Positions 8,983 through 19,340 are shown, counted from the first letter of the stretch. The stretch: 63,880 nt of DNA from an uncultured Lachnospiraceae bacterium (GCA_947177445.1 CAMWUL010000012.1:1-63880); one strand, 5' to 3'. Notes: a model not told the origin generated them from the sequence alone. Numbers and translations are program-made.

Positions 8983-9888
8983 TTACCAATATTTGTGGGT
9001 TTCCTTTATTTTGCGCTCACGAAACAGCACAAACGCCGCTCCGATGATGATCAGGACAAGCAGGCTGTAAATCCAGGAAATGGTTGCCGCATAGCCGAAG
9101 CCTCCGCTGGTATTTGCCGTTCTCTCCTTGATCATCACCAGCACCGGGTTGATGGTATCCATACCGCCCAGCTGAACAATGGTAAAGACCGTGACGATCA
9201 GCGCCGTAGGGCGGATAATGGGCATGGTGATCTTCCACAAAAGCTGCCAGCTGGTGGCGGAATCGATCCTGGCCGCCTCATACAGGCTGGGATTGATTTT
9301 CTGCAGTCCGTTGATGAACAGCACAATGGGAATCCCCGTAAACCACAGGATAATGGACAGGTTGTCAAACAGAGCCACCATGCCTGCCGCCGCCTGGGGC
9401 GAATAGCTGTGTATCATCCGGATCAAAAAGGAATAATACAGCTCGTTTACCTGGCCCTCCACCTGAGGTGTCAGATTCATCAGCTGATACATCACCGGTC
9501 CCGAAAGCACCACCACCGGCAGAAAATAAACGGTCCGATAAACGGCCTTGCCTCTGACAATGGTGTTCAACAGCATCGCCAGAATAAAGGACATGATCAC
9601 CACCACAAGCGTGTAAGGAATGATCATTCCCAGAAAGGAAATCAGGGCCGGCGTAAATTCAGTGTTCGCCAAAAACAGCTGTCGATAATTATAAATTCCC
9701 GTAAACGAAATATTAAATCCCCTGATATCCTGTTTCACCTCTGTAAAGCTTAAGTAAATGGTCATCACAAAGGGAATCAGGGTAAACACCAGAAAGCCCA
9801 GGATCCAGGGCATCATAAACAGATAGCCGTATTTATCCTGTCTTCTTTGAAAGGATTTCGTTTTGTGTAGCTTCTTTTTCTCTGACAT
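8983..9888 (-). CDS. Carbohydrate ABC transporter permease (MalF/UgpA type)
   Basis: 301 residues. A basic N-terminus is followed by GYLFMMPWILGFLVFTLIPF and six membrane segments. The EAA loop is YEAARIDSATSWQLLWKITMP. ATG 9888 follows GGAGGGGAC. It pairs with the MalG-type permease downstream and is the second permease pair of the locus. Confidence 0.92.
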   Translation of the reverse strand: MSEKKKLHKTKSFQRRQDKYGYLFMMPWILGFLVFTLIPFVMTIYLSFTEVKQDIRGFNISFTGIYNYRQLFLANTEFTPALISFLGMIIPYTLVVVIMSFILAMLLNTIVRGKAVYRTVYFLPVVVLSGPVMYQLMNLTPQVEGQVNELYYSFLIRMIHSYSPQAAAGMVALFDNLSIILWFTGIPIVLFINGLQKINPSLYEAARIDSATSWQLLWKITMPIIRPTALIVTVFTIVQLGGMDTINPVLVMIKERTANTSGGFGYAATISWIYSLLVLIIIGAAFVLFRERKIKETHKYW

Positions 9889-9900
9889 ACCCGTCCCCTC

Positions 9901-12327
9901 CTATGGCGTCCGAACCGCATCCGCAACCAGGGCGCTTTTTGGCGGTGTCTGCGCGCCGTCCACGGTCACAGGGTCGTCGGTATAGTTGATAATTACTTTT
10001 TTAACGGTACCATCCTTCTCATATACATTCACAATGACGCCGTCCTGCACCACCAGACGATCAACCCAGCGGTATCCCTTTACCTGGCCCAGCGCGGCAT
10101 TCACCTGGGAATACACCTCCTGAATCAAGTTCTTGTACAGGCTGTATTCCGTAGAATACAGGTCGGCGCTGACGGTATCCGCCAGCTTCCAGGAGGGCTC
10201 ACTGGTCAGGATGAAGGAAGGACTCAAATTATAATCGATCATCTTCAGAATATCCGTCTGCGTGTAAAAGGAGAAGTTTGCATAGGGCGCATAGACCTCC
10301 ATGGTTCCGTTCAGCACCAGCTGCAGAAAGGGTACCGCGTCCGTCTCAAAAATATACTGAGAATGCCCCACCGGCGCCTGCAGATATCTGTCTGTATACT
10401 TCCACAAATACATCCCCGGGTTTTTGATATTTCTCTTTACCTCTTCCATAGTCTCCAGCTGCTCCTGATACAGCGCCATGGCATCGCTGACAGTGATATG
10501 CCCGGAGTCCGCATAATCTCCCGTAAGTATGGAGCCGATCCCGTCGATGGTCATGGAGTCCGCAGTTCCTTTGGAATGTTCATATTGCTCTTTCAGCCAC
10601 TTGACGCTTTTTTCCGGTCTGGCATACCCGAACTGGGTCACCGGCGCCGCAGGCGGCAGAAGGTTGGTTTTGTCCACATAAGAGTACCAGGAATTGACGT
10701 GCTTTACCGCATTGTCAAAATAGCTCATCATGGTCTTATTGATGGTCACATAATCCTGCTGGTATGAGATATCCACTCCCATCCGGGAAAAATCCGTCAT
10801 GAGATTTTCAAAGTCTGACCGGGATCCTATAGCGGAGGAATATTTCCGGGTGCCGGGCCTGGAAAAGGTAACTCCCTTTTTCTGCCATCCCTGAAGGCCG
10901 GAATTAATATTCTGAATTCCATTGTCCATTACATCCGTCAGAATACTTCTCACATCCTCTGTGGTGGTCATCACCACATTGTCCAGTCCCACCACGCCGC
11001 TCTCCGCGTCGGACATCAAAAAATCCAGCCGGATGGGAATATCCCCGGAAGTCTCCTCTCCACTCCCTGTCATTTCCGTCAAAATCCCCTCTTCGATCAG
11101 ATGCCTTCGGTAGGTCAGCGCCATGCCCACATAATCCGCGGCTTCGGTGCTGCCGCTGCCATCCCCGCTTAAAAATTCATAGGTCATGGCTATGTCAAAC
11201 ACATTAGGCTCCTCCATCATCTGGAAATATCCGTCTCCTGCCTTGTTAAAAACCTGGTGGTATCTCAGATTATAGGTAAACTGAGGACAGGTCCATGTGT
11301 AGTAGGTGGTATTTTCCTCCGGCGTACAGATGATGCTCATATACTCCGCGCCTTCGTCGGCATACGCCACAAAGGCCGCCTGGTCATTTCCCAGCGCCAC
11401 GCCGAATACCGGCATCACCGGATCCTTCAGAGGCATGGCGTCTGTCAGTGTGGTATTGTAATATTCCCACTGGGAGGCATCGCTTCCATATACATCCCCC
11501 GTATACTGCCGGAATATGGAATTATTGTCCTGGAACCGGATCAACGCGCCGCTTCCGTCCGGCACAAAGGCGTAGCCCGGAGGGGCATCCTTTCTTTCCA
11601 CGATATCGTAATCCCCGCTGTCCCGGTTAAACCGCAGAAGCTGCCCGCCGTTTGCTCCCAGAAAAGGCGTCAGATACAAAGTAGTCATACTCTGCATCCC
11701 CTGCCCGGTAATCTCTTCATGGGGAATATAGTACTGGATTTTCTTTTCCCCGAAGGTGATATATACCTTCATCTGCAGGTCGATGTCTTTGAAATCAATG
11801 TCCAGGCAGAAGCGGTTTTCCTCCAGCTTCCGAAGGGTGGACTCCGACCCGGAAGAGGCGGAGGATATCTTCTTGGGACTGTCCAGGGACTCCGGCGGAC
11901 GATATTCCACCGTAATCAGAGAATTGGCCATGTCCGTGAAGATCTCATTCATATTGTCCTCCACCGGCGTATTCTCCAGCTCTTCAAATTCCTCCTCCGT
12001 GGAAGCGCTCATGGCTTTGGCTCTCAGCTTTTTCGCCACCGGCGCATCCAGGCCTGTCTTCCACAGATATCCGCTCTCCTTATCCAGCAGGGCAATGATA
12101 TCCCGATCCTCCCGGTAATAATAGACCGCTTTGTCCGTCTCGTACAGCTTTTCATACTCCTCTGCGCTTTCCTCTTTGATCTCCATGGCCGGTCCCGGAG
12201 GGAGCGTGTCGCGGTTGGTATGGATATATTCGGCATGAACCCTTTCCCCGGGAAACCACAATCCTGCCAGCATGCACAGGGTCAAAAGCCCTGCCGCCAA
12301 TCTTTTTTCACCCTTAAGACGATACAT
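9901..12327 (-). CDS. DUF5696 domain exported protein
   Basis: 808 residues with a signal sequence (about 1-32, ending ERVHA) and no membrane anchor apparent at the C-terminus. The body matches the DUF5696 family found beside sugar ABC importers of Firmicutes: YYYREDRDIIALLDKESGYLW near the N-terminus, then FVPDGSGALIRF, GVALGNDQAAFVAYADEG and a barrel-like C-terminal half with DIPIRLDFLMSDAESG. The start (AAAGGAGC upstream) overlaps the end of the NHL/Yip1 gene by 14 bp, so the two are coupled. The family has no proven activity; its size and fold suggest an extracellular carbohydrate-active or sensing role. Confidence 0.75.
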   Translation of the reverse strand: MYRLKGEKRLAAGLLTLCMLAGLWFPGERVHAEYIHTNRDTLPPGPAMEIKEESAEEYEKLYETDKAVYYYREDRDIIALLDKESGYLWKTGLDAPVAKKLRAKAMSASTEEEFEELENTPVEDNMNEIFTDMANSLITVEYRPPESLDSPKKISSASSGSESTLRKLEENRFCLDIDFKDIDLQMKVYITFGEKKIQYYIPHEEITGQGMQSMTTLYLTPFLGANGGQLLRFNRDSGDYDIVERKDAPPGYAFVPDGSGALIRFQDNNSIFRQYTGDVYGSDASQWEYYNTTLTDAMPLKDPVMPVFGVALGNDQAAFVAYADEGAEYMSIICTPEENTTYYTWTCPQFTYNLRYHQVFNKAGDGYFQMMEEPNVFDIAMTYEFLSGDGSGSTEAADYVGMALTYRRHLIEEGILTEMTGSGEETSGDIPIRLDFLMSDAESGVVGLDNVVMTTTEDVRSILTDVMDNGIQNINSGLQGWQKKGVTFSRPGTRKYSSAIGSRSDFENLMTDFSRMGVDISYQQDYVTINKTMMSYFDNAVKHVNSWYSYVDKTNLLPPAAPVTQFGYARPEKSVKWLKEQYEHSKGTADSMTIDGIGSILTGDYADSGHITVSDAMALYQEQLETMEEVKRNIKNPGMYLWKYTDRYLQAPVGHSQYIFETDAVPFLQLVLNGTMEVYAPYANFSFYTQTDILKMIDYNLSPSFILTSEPSWKLADTVSADLYSTEYSLYKNLIQEVYSQVNAALGQVKGYRWVDRLVVQDGVIVNVYEKDGTVKKVIINYTDDPVTVDGAQTPPKSALVADAVRTP

Positions 12328-14341
12328 TCCGCACCAGCTCCTTTCCTATAGTAGTCAGGAATTTCATAACCTGCTCGCACATAATGGTTACCACCAGGAT
12401 CACCACAATAACCACAAAGATGAACAGCGCGGTGATCAAAAGGCTTTTGACCATCTCTTTTCCCGAATAGTTATGTATGGTCTGCAGCCCCAGAAAGATC
12501 AGCACCACCGTCCATGCGCCGCCTCCCCACAGAAGTACGTCCAGGAAGAAGGCCTCGTTGGCAGTGACGCAGTAGGACAGCGCAGTGATGGCAAACAAAG
12601 ACACCATCAGCGGCACGGCCCCATAGGCCACAGCCAGAGCCACTCCCTTTAAGGTTCCCTCTCCGTCATTAATGGAGGCCGCCAGATAATTGCAGATCAC
12701 AAACAGGCTGGTGAAGGCAAAAAAGCCGATAACAATGGAGCCGATGTCCAGCTCCTGGATATCGTAATATTGATAGATAAAGCCCTTTCCCAGCATAAAG
12801 AGCATAAATGCCGCAAAGGTAAGCAGGTACAGGATGCCGGCGCCCGGCAGGCTCCCCTTTCTCCCCACCCGGATCTCGTAATAGCCATTCAAAGGATGCC
12901 TGGCCGTGGTAAAGCCGTAGAGCACATCCCCCAGGCCCTTTGTGTTCATGATCCGTTCCTTCCATGCAGCCTTCAGACGGCGAAGCCTCCGCTCCTTGTC
13001 AACCCTTTCCGTGATTACAATGGCAAGATACAGCAAAACAGCCGCCGCCAGAAAATATACCAGGTATTTCTGCAGCCACACATTCCGGATCTCCCAGAAG
13101 GCCTCTGAGTATAATCCGTGGTTGCCCGCCACCTGAAAATGCTCCATGGCGCTCTCAAAATCATATTTGGACAAATATGCCTTGCCAATCCCGTCGTGGG
13201 CCGCCACGGACATCTGGTTCATGGCAAGCACTTCATCCCAGGTGCGCAGGGCCTCCTCATAGTGACCGCTGTTGTAAAAGCCCAGGGCTTCGTATACCTT
13301 CTGGGCGTAGGCCGTGGGGGCATAGGACTGCAGGTACCCCTTGATACCGTCTATGGTCCAGATATAACCGTTCTGGTCCACCGCCAGGGTGGAAAGCGCG
13401 TTGTAGAGTCCCGCCACGTCCAGGTTGGACACATAGGACCCGAATTCAAACAAAAGCTCCCCTTCCGCCGTGTACACGTCCACATATCCCCGCTTGGAGG
13501 CCGTATAAATCAACAGATTTTCATCCACCCATATATCGTTGATATCCTCAAAGCCATATACGGTATCCGCAAACATATTGCTTCCGTTGGTCTTGTGCTT
13601 TTTAATAGGATCCCTGCGTTTTCCCAGGGTCACCGTATATACGATTCCCCGGTCATCCAGCGTCACGTTGGCAAATGTGACCGGATTGCGGTTCAAAAGC
13701 CGGCTCAGCTGTTCTCTGGTAAAGAAAACTGTCTGAAGCTTCTGAAACGTGGTAAGATCTGTCTTGTTCACCGCAAAGAATCCCTGGAATTCTCCCTCCT
13801 CGGACATCTGGATCACGCCGCTGTAAACGCCCTCGCCCACGATATAAACATTTCCCCGTCCGTCTGCCGCCACCTTGGCCGGATCGAAGGGAGTATCCCC
13901 AAAAGCCGGGACCTGGGGTCTTTCCAGCTTCCTCAAAAGCTTCCAGTCCTGGTCGAACACAAAGACGGCCTTGGCCTTGCTGTCGGCCACATAGATCGTT
14001 CCGTCCGCTGTCACATAGATTCCCTTAGGAGCCTGAAATTCCGGATGGGAAAACTCCTCCAGAAGGGCTCCTCTGGAAATGTCGTATTTCACGATCCTCA
14101 GGCTGCCGGTATCGGCAATGTACATCATGTTATTTTTGTCGATGAACATATCCTCCGCCGCGTTCAGCCCAAGGTTCGTAATGGTCTGCTGGGGCAGATA
14201 GGCGTCCTGGGTACGGACGGAATTCATCTTGTCATCATGGGTATAGGTATAACTGGTGGCCTGGGATGCCTGCGTCAGGATCGGCTCCGTCAGACAAAGC
14301 AGTCCCAGCATGACGGCCAATATTCGTTTTATTTTTCTCAT
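12314..14341 (-). CDS. NHL beta-propeller / TPR / Yip1-domain membrane protein
   Basis: About 675 residues. A signal peptide is followed by a six-bladed NHL-type propeller (repeats such as MYIADTGSLRIVKYD and IYVADSKAKAVFVFD, to about residue 345), a short TPR-like stretch (WDEVLAMNQMSVAAHDGIGKAYL), a membrane segment near 430, and a C-terminal Yip1-like domain with five hydrophobic helices. It is made with, and overlaps, the DUF5696 gene. This combination recurs beside Firmicutes sugar importers and may form a surface assembly. GTG 14347 is an alternative start. No function is known. Confidence 0.7.
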   Translation of the reverse strand: MRKIKRILAVMLGLLCLTEPILTQASQATSYTYTHDDKMNSVRTQDAYLPQQTITNLGLNAAEDMFIDKNNMMYIADTGSLRIVKYDISRGALLEEFSHPEFQAPKGIYVTADGTIYVADSKAKAVFVFDQDWKLLRKLERPQVPAFGDTPFDPAKVAADGRGNVYIVGEGVYSGVIQMSEEGEFQGFFAVNKTDLTTFQKLQTVFFTREQLSRLLNRNPVTFANVTLDDRGIVYTVTLGKRRDPIKKHKTNGSNMFADTVYGFEDINDIWVDENLLIYTASKRGYVDVYTAEGELLFEFGSYVSNLDVAGLYNALSTLAVDQNGYIWTIDGIKGYLQSYAPTAYAQKVYEALGFYNSGHYEEALRTWDEVLAMNQMSVAAHDGIGKAYLSKYDFESAMEHFQVAGNHGLYSEAFWEIRNVWLQKYLVYFLAAAVLLYLAIVITERVDKERRLRRLKAAWKERIMNTKGLGDVLYGFTTARHPLNGYYEIRVGRKGSLPGAGILYLLTFAAFMLFMLGKGFIYQYYDIQELDIGSIVIGFFAFTSLFVICNYLAASINDGEGTLKGVALAVAYGAVPLMVSLFAITALSYCVTANEAFFLDVLLWGGGAWTVVLIFLGLQTIHNYSGKEMVKSLLITALFIFVVIVVILVVTIMCEQVMKFLTTIGKELVRNVSS

Positions 14342-14388
14342 CTTCACCTAAACTCCCGTCCCTTCGCCCGCCAAAACGGGCGCTCTCC

Positions 14389-15267
14389 TTACTTGATGCC
14401 GGAATGACTCATGGTGCTCATGACCCTGGACTGCATGCAGATAAAAATGATCAGATTCGGTATAAACAGAATGATCGTACCTGCCGCCACGATTCCCCGG
14501 GACGCCACCGCATTGTTGGTCTGCAACGCATTCAGATAATAATAGATCGTTTTCATAACATCACTGGTGATAAAATTATTGGAAGCCTCCGTGGCCTGCC
14601 AGGCGGACTGGAAGGTCAAAATAGCCACCGTGGCCACCGCCGGCCTGGTCATGGGAAGTATGATCCGGCGGATTACGGTAAAGTTGCCTGCTCCGTCCAC
14701 ATAAGCCGCCTCCAGCAAGGCGTCCGGCACGTCATCGATGAACTGCTTCATCAGAAAGATGCCGATGGGCATTGCGATCAGCGGAAAAATGTGTGCCGCC
14801 CAGGTATCGATCAGTCCAAGCCGCACAATCATAATGTACCTGGGCACAGCCACGGCCACCTGCACGAACATCAGCGCCATCTGGTTGATGCTGAAAAACC
14901 ATTTGGTCACCCGGTACTGCCCCTTCTTGGACAACACAAAGGCGCAGGCCACCGTGATATAGATATTCAAAATCACCGTAATCAAAGTGATAAATATGGA
15001 GTTCAGCAGGTATCTGGTCATGGGCACCCCTGTGGTTCCCGACAGCTCGAACAGCTTTTTAAAGTTGTTGAACGTAGGCTCCTTTGCAATCAGCGTAGGG
15101 GGAAAGGCATACAATTCCCCCAGAGGCTTAAACGCCTCGTTAAACATATAGACCACCGGAAGAACCATCAGACAGGCGATCGGTATCAATATGCAGTAAA
15201 ACTTGATCTGATCCCGGGAAAAGCTTCTGGGATCCACTTTCTTTCCTTTAAATTTTGATTTGGCCAT
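14389..15267 (-). CDS. Carbohydrate ABC transporter permease (YtcP/MalG type)
   Basis: 292 residues with six membrane segments and the EAA loop LEAAYVDGAGNFTVIRRIILPM. ATG 15267 is chosen because GGGAGTGG lies 7 bp upstream, while ATG 15282 has no ribosome binding site. It partners the permease at 15311-16234. Confidence 0.9.
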   Translation of the reverse strand: MAKSKFKGKKVDPRSFSRDQIKFYCILIPIACLMVLPVVYMFNEAFKPLGELYAFPPTLIAKEPTFNNFKKLFELSGTTGVPMTRYLLNSIFITLITVILNIYITVACAFVLSKKGQYRVTKWFFSINQMALMFVQVAVAVPRYIMIVRLGLIDTWAAHIFPLIAMPIGIFLMKQFIDDVPDALLEAAYVDGAGNFTVIRRIILPMTRPAVATVAILTFQSAWQATEASNNFITSDVMKTIYYYLNALQTNNAVASRGIVAAGTIILFIPNLIIFICMQSRVMSTMSHSGIK

Positions 15268-15310
15268 AAAATCCACTCCCATCTGCGCTTTCTGCGCTTT
15301 CCGCCCGGAA

Positions 15311-16234
15311 CTAATCCTTCTCTGTAAACAATTTTCCCGCCACCTTGGAAAAGAAGGCGATCATAAGCAGCAGCACCACCGAGATGGCCGCCGCATATCC
15401 CATTTCATAACGGGAAAACGCATAGTCCTCAATATGGTTCAGGATCAGGTTGCCCGAATAATCCGGCGTAGGATTGGAGCCCGCCAGAGCCGGCCCGATC
15501 CAGCCGGTATTGAAGGCGTTTACAATGGCCATTACCGCGGAAAACATCATCTGAGGCTTCATGGAGGGAATGGTAATGTACACCACCTCCTGAAAACGGT
15601 TTTTCATACCGTCCACATAGGCCGCCTCATACAGCTCCTCATTCACGTTCAAGATTCCTGCTATCATGGCCAGGAAGCCGATTCCCATGGCCTGCCACAG
15701 AGCCACCAGAATCATAATGGTCAGCAGATACTCCGGAGAAAGCAGCCAGCTCACAGGAGAATCGATCCAGCCGCGGCTCAGCAGAAAGGCATTTAAAAGC
15801 CCCCTTTGGTCGCCGGAAAAAATAGTCTTCCACACCACCTGGATCATCAGCGATCCCACCATGGAAGGCATATACAGGCACAGCGTCAAAATCGTCCTGG
15901 GCACCGCCTGAATCTGGGTCACCAGCCAGGCCAGCACAAAGGAAAGGATACACCCGCCCGGCCCTACGATCAGCGCATACTTAAAGGTATTGGGAATAAT
16001 GTATTTCAGGAAAATCTCATCCTGGGTCAAAAGCGCTATATAGTTGGAGACTCCCACCAGCTCCGGTGTTTTAATCACGTCAAAATAGGTGAAGGAAAGT
16101 CCGATGGCAATCAGCACCGGAATCGCAATAAACAGGGAAAACAAAAGCAGATACGGCAAAAGCAGCAGCATGGAAGTAAGATAATCCTCCCGCCTGTTCA
16201 CCCTGCGATATCTCTTTTTCGTCAATGCCTTCAT
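15311..16234 (-). CDS. Carbohydrate ABC transporter permease (LplB/MalF type)
   Basis: 307 residues with six membrane segments and the EAA loop YEAAYVDGMKNRFQEVVYITIPSM. Its ATG overlaps the stop codon of the large binding protein (ATGA at 16231-16234), so binding protein and permease are translationally coupled. This is the first of two permease pairs in the locus. Confidence 0.92.
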   Translation of the reverse strand: MKALTKKRYRRVNRREDYLTSMLLLLPYLLLFSLFIAIPVLIAIGLSFTYFDVIKTPELVGVSNYIALLTQDEIFLKYIIPNTFKYALIVGPGGCILSFVLAWLVTQIQAVPRTILTLCLYMPSMVGSLMIQVVWKTIFSGDQRGLLNAFLLSRGWIDSPVSWLLSPEYLLTIMILVALWQAMGIGFLAMIAGILNVNEELYEAAYVDGMKNRFQEVVYITIPSMKPQMMFSAVMAIVNAFNTGWIGPALAGSNPTPDYSGNLILNHIEDYAFSRYEMGYAAAISVVLLLMIAFFSKVAGKLFTEKD

Positions 16235-19209
16235 TGCTCTCCCCCCTCTCTGTGGGCCTCAATATTCTCCCGGATCCAGTCTATATCCCGGATATTATAT
16301 TCCCTCAGCAGATTGCCGCTGCTGTCCAGATAGCCCAGGTCCGTCATCTTTTTTGTGATCTCCCGGTTAATCTCCAGGATCTTTTCGTCGATGGCCGGCT
16401 GAACTGCCTTTCCGTCCACCGCTATGCTGTTCCAGATATTGGAAAGATCCCTCTCCAGCATATACTGGCCGGGAGTCCTGGGCACATCCCGCAGATGTGT
16501 AAGCTGTTCCAGAATGGCCAGCTTGTGTTCCGTAGGCAGAGCACAGTCTCCTATGGCCTCCAGATTGGCAGGCAGCCAGATATTCTCTGAGCCGTAGGTG
16601 GACTGCAGGGTATGGGCATATTCCGCCTGCACCTCATGGCTCAGCCACCACTTCAAAAAGGCCCAGGCCTCATCTGCCTTTTGGGTATTGGCAAAGATAA
16701 GCCCTCCGGTTCCCGCCGCAATATAGCTTCTATTGATGGTTCCGTCCTCCTGCTCGGTTCCCAGATAGGGCGCAAGTCCCCACTGCCCCTCCAGCTCCGG
16801 CGCACCGTTGGCGATCAGGTTATAGGTCTCCAGCCCCACAATACCAATGGGAAGAATCCCGTAACGGAAGGAGTCCATAAACTGGGATACCTGTGTTGGA
16901 ACGGAATAAATGCTGAACAGCTCGCCCAGTGCCTTGATCCCCGCCGCGGCCCGGGCCTGATCGATGGCGGTGTGCATTCCGTCCTCTGTGTACAGGCTTC
17001 CCCCGTTCTGGTAGACCATGGGTGTCGTCTGATAAAAGTATTTATATCCGTCCGTAGTGGCAATATTATGGTAGAAATTCATACCGTAATGCTGCAGCAC
17101 CGGCAGGATCCCGATCAGATCCTCCCAGGTATCCGGCAGAGGAATATCCAGCTTCTGAAAAATATCCTTCCGGTAAATGACCATATTAAAATCCGCCGTC
17201 TCCGGAATTGCGTATACCTTCTCGTTAAAGACATAGGGCACAAAAGCGCCCGGCGCAAACCGGTCCGCCACCTGCCAGAAATCCTCAAACTGCGTCAGGT
17301 CGTAGACCGCGTCCCTGCAGGCCAGCTCGAAAGGCGCGTGGGAGGCAAGCCCCAGCGCCATGTCCGGCATCTCTCCTGCCGCCACCGCCATGGTCAGCTT
17401 GCCGGCATCCGGCATAACGGAAATCCTTACTTTGATCCCCGTCCCCGGCGTAAACTCGGAATCCGCCATTTTTTGCAGCAGATCCGCCTGGGTCACCGAA
17501 CGGTTTACCCAGATGTTCACCGCATCTTCGTCGTTTTCCACCTTGTATTTGTCGGAAAAAAACGTATACGCAAGATTCATTATTCCATTGCCCATGGACG
17601 CAAGGAAACCTGCCTGCTCCCGGGGAAGGTCCTGTGCTCCCCCCACATAGATCCGATCCAGGGCAAAGGGCTGTGCGCTGATATTGGCGGCAAAATCCCC
17701 CATCTGTTTTAAAAGAGAATCCAGACTGTCCGTGTGCAGGGCGATCTCGTCCGGATATTCCTTCAGCTTCTCGATCACTCCCAAAGCCCGGTCCAGCTCA
17801 GACAGCTTTGCGGATCTAACCCCGTTGGGGGCATAATCCTGCAGGGTATTCTGCATAGAGCGGATCAATGTCTCATAGGCCTCCAGCCAGGCCAGCGTAT
17901 CCGGTATATACTGGGTGATATTCCAGGTACGGTATTCATCCACCTCCGCCCCTGTGATCTTCTTGATCTCCAGAGAAAACTGGGATACATGCTCCGCGAT
18001 CAACCTGGCATAATGCCATTCTTCGCTCACCGGCTCCATCTCCGATCTGATGGTCAGGGTATGTGTCCCTTCCGTCAGATACACCAGATACGGATTTCCC
18101 TCCTCATCCGAAAGAACCTCGTTTTTCCAGGAGGTGTCCGTGGTATCAAACCCATAATTTCGAAGCTCCTGAAAAGGGATCTCACCGTCTATGTAAATAG
18201 ATTCAAATACCTGAAAGTCTTCCTTCTCATTTCTGTAGTGCACCGCCAGCTGGTACAGGCCGGCCTTTTCCACCTCCACATTATAAGTAACCTCCACCCC
18301 AGCCTTCTTCCAGGACACCACATTCAATTTCTTGTATTCGCTTGTATGAGGCTTCAGGGACGGGTCATTGACAGATGTGGTCAGCGCTGCCGTGGAATTT
18401 TTCCGGACATAGTCCACGCTGTTGATTTCTATAAAGGAATCCGAAGCCGTTTCCCCCGAATACTGGTTTCGATATTCCTCATAAGATGGGATCGTATCGT
18501 CCGGCGCATTTACATACAGGCGCCCCAGGGTGAGACCGTCCGCCGAATCATTTTTCACCCTGATATGGTTTTCACCCTTTTCCAGCCAAAAATACAGGGG
18601 CGCTGACTGATAGTAAGAGGTATTGTACAGATCCCGGTACTGCCATCCCTCGTAGCGCAGCTGTGCCGGCGCTGTTTCGTCCCCATAACGATCCACCGGA
18701 AATTCCTTGGTCCCGTCCTCCCACAGCAGAGGCAGTGTGATCATGGACATTTCTTCAAAATAGCTCTCGCCGTTGATGGTGACGTCCATGCGGTAATCCG
18801 ACAGATTGCTGCCGCCGGTATGATAATCCAGGCCCAGGCTGTAAAGTCCCTCCCGGTCTGTCTCCACCACATACTCCACCTCGTCCAGATAGTCCACCTT
18901 TTTCACTGTCCCGTCATATCCCGGTTCCTTTTCTCCCCCTTCAGGCTCCCAGACTCCGCTCTTTTGGCCGTACACTAAATTCTGTCCGGCAATATAATCC
19001 TGATATCTGACGGTCTGAAATTTGAGTGAATCCTGCAGCAGCAGATAGGCCTCCCTGATCTCCTCCCGGGATACCGCTTCCACATTGGCGGCAGGACTGC
19101 TGCCGGCCAGTCCCCACAGAATTCCCCCTGCCGCTGCCAGCACCGCGATCCCGGCCGCGGCATAAATAACCCGTTTCCTTTTGCCCACTTGCCCTCTCCT
19201 CGTTTTCAT
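16231..19209 (-). CDS. Membrane-anchored sugar-binding protein fused to two carbohydrate-binding-like modules
   Basis: About 992 residues from ATG 19209. Longer in-frame starts lie inside the preceding terminator hairpin and are unlikely. A basic N-terminus and one membrane helix (VIYAAAGIAVLAAAGGILWG) replace the usual lipobox. Two beta-sandwich modules follow (about 60-240 and 265-410; EYVVETDREGLYSLGLDYH and YNVEVEKAGLYQLAVHYRN), resembling CBM35-type folds. A helical linker and a type-1 extracellular solute-binding domain (about 550-930; AETADFNMVIYRKDIF-like, here ETADFNMVIYRKDIFQKL) complete it. Ordinary binding proteins have 400-560 residues, so the fusion is notable. It serves the permeases encoded next. 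Confidence 0.8.
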   Translation of the reverse strand: MKTRRGQVGKRKRVIYAAAGIAVLAAAGGILWGLAGSSPAANVEAVSREEIREAYLLLQDSLKFQTVRYQDYIAGQNLVYGQKSGVWEPEGGEKEPGYDGTVKKVDYLDEVEYVVETDREGLYSLGLDYHTGGSNLSDYRMDVTINGESYFEEMSMITLPLLWEDGTKEFPVDRYGDETAPAQLRYEGWQYRDLYNTSYYQSAPLYFWLEKGENHIRVKNDSADGLTLGRLYVNAPDDTIPSYEEYRNQYSGETASDSFIEINSVDYVRKNSTAALTTSVNDPSLKPHTSEYKKLNVVSWKKAGVEVTYNVEVEKAGLYQLAVHYRNEKEDFQVFESIYIDGEIPFQELRNYGFDTTDTSWKNEVLSDEEGNPYLVYLTEGTHTLTIRSEMEPVSEEWHYARLIAEHVSQFSLEIKKITGAEVDEYRTWNITQYIPDTLAWLEAYETLIRSMQNTLQDYAPNGVRSAKLSELDRALGVIEKLKEYPDEIALHTDSLDSLLKQMGDFAANISAQPFALDRIYVGGAQDLPREQAGFLASMGNGIMNLAYTFFSDKYKVENDEDAVNIWVNRSVTQADLLQKMADSEFTPGTGIKVRISVMPDAGKLTMAVAAGEMPDMALGLASHAPFELACRDAVYDLTQFEDFWQVADRFAPGAFVPYVFNEKVYAIPETADFNMVIYRKDIFQKLDIPLPDTWEDLIGILPVLQHYGMNFYHNIATTDGYKYFYQTTPMVYQNGGSLYTEDGMHTAIDQARAAAGIKALGELFSIYSVPTQVSQFMDSFRYGILPIGIVGLETYNLIANGAPELEGQWGLAPYLGTEQEDGTINRSYIAAGTGGLIFANTQKADEAWAFLKWWLSHEVQAEYAHTLQSTYGSENIWLPANLEAIGDCALPTEHKLAILEQLTHLRDVPRTPGQYMLERDLSNIWNSIAVDGKAVQPAIDEKILEINREITKKMTDLGYLDSSGNLLREYNIRDIDWIRENIEAHREGGEQ

Positions 19210-19287
19210 ACCTGCCGGAAGCGGCCCTGCGCCTGCCAAGGACGGCATCGGACCGCTTCCGGGAAGCTGTTGACAGAAATGATTGAT

Positions 19288-19340
19288 AAAAAAGGGGCTG
19301 TGAAAAAATGGAGAAAATGAATTCCGTCTTTCACAGTCCC
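19288..19340 (-). terminator. Intrinsic terminator after the binding-protein gene (attenuator)
   Basis: On the minus strand GGGACTGTGAAA pairs with TTTCACAGCCCC, followed by TTTTTT. It lies between the first binding-protein gene and the rest of the operon, so it probably lets the binding protein be made in excess over the permeases. Confidence 0.8.
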
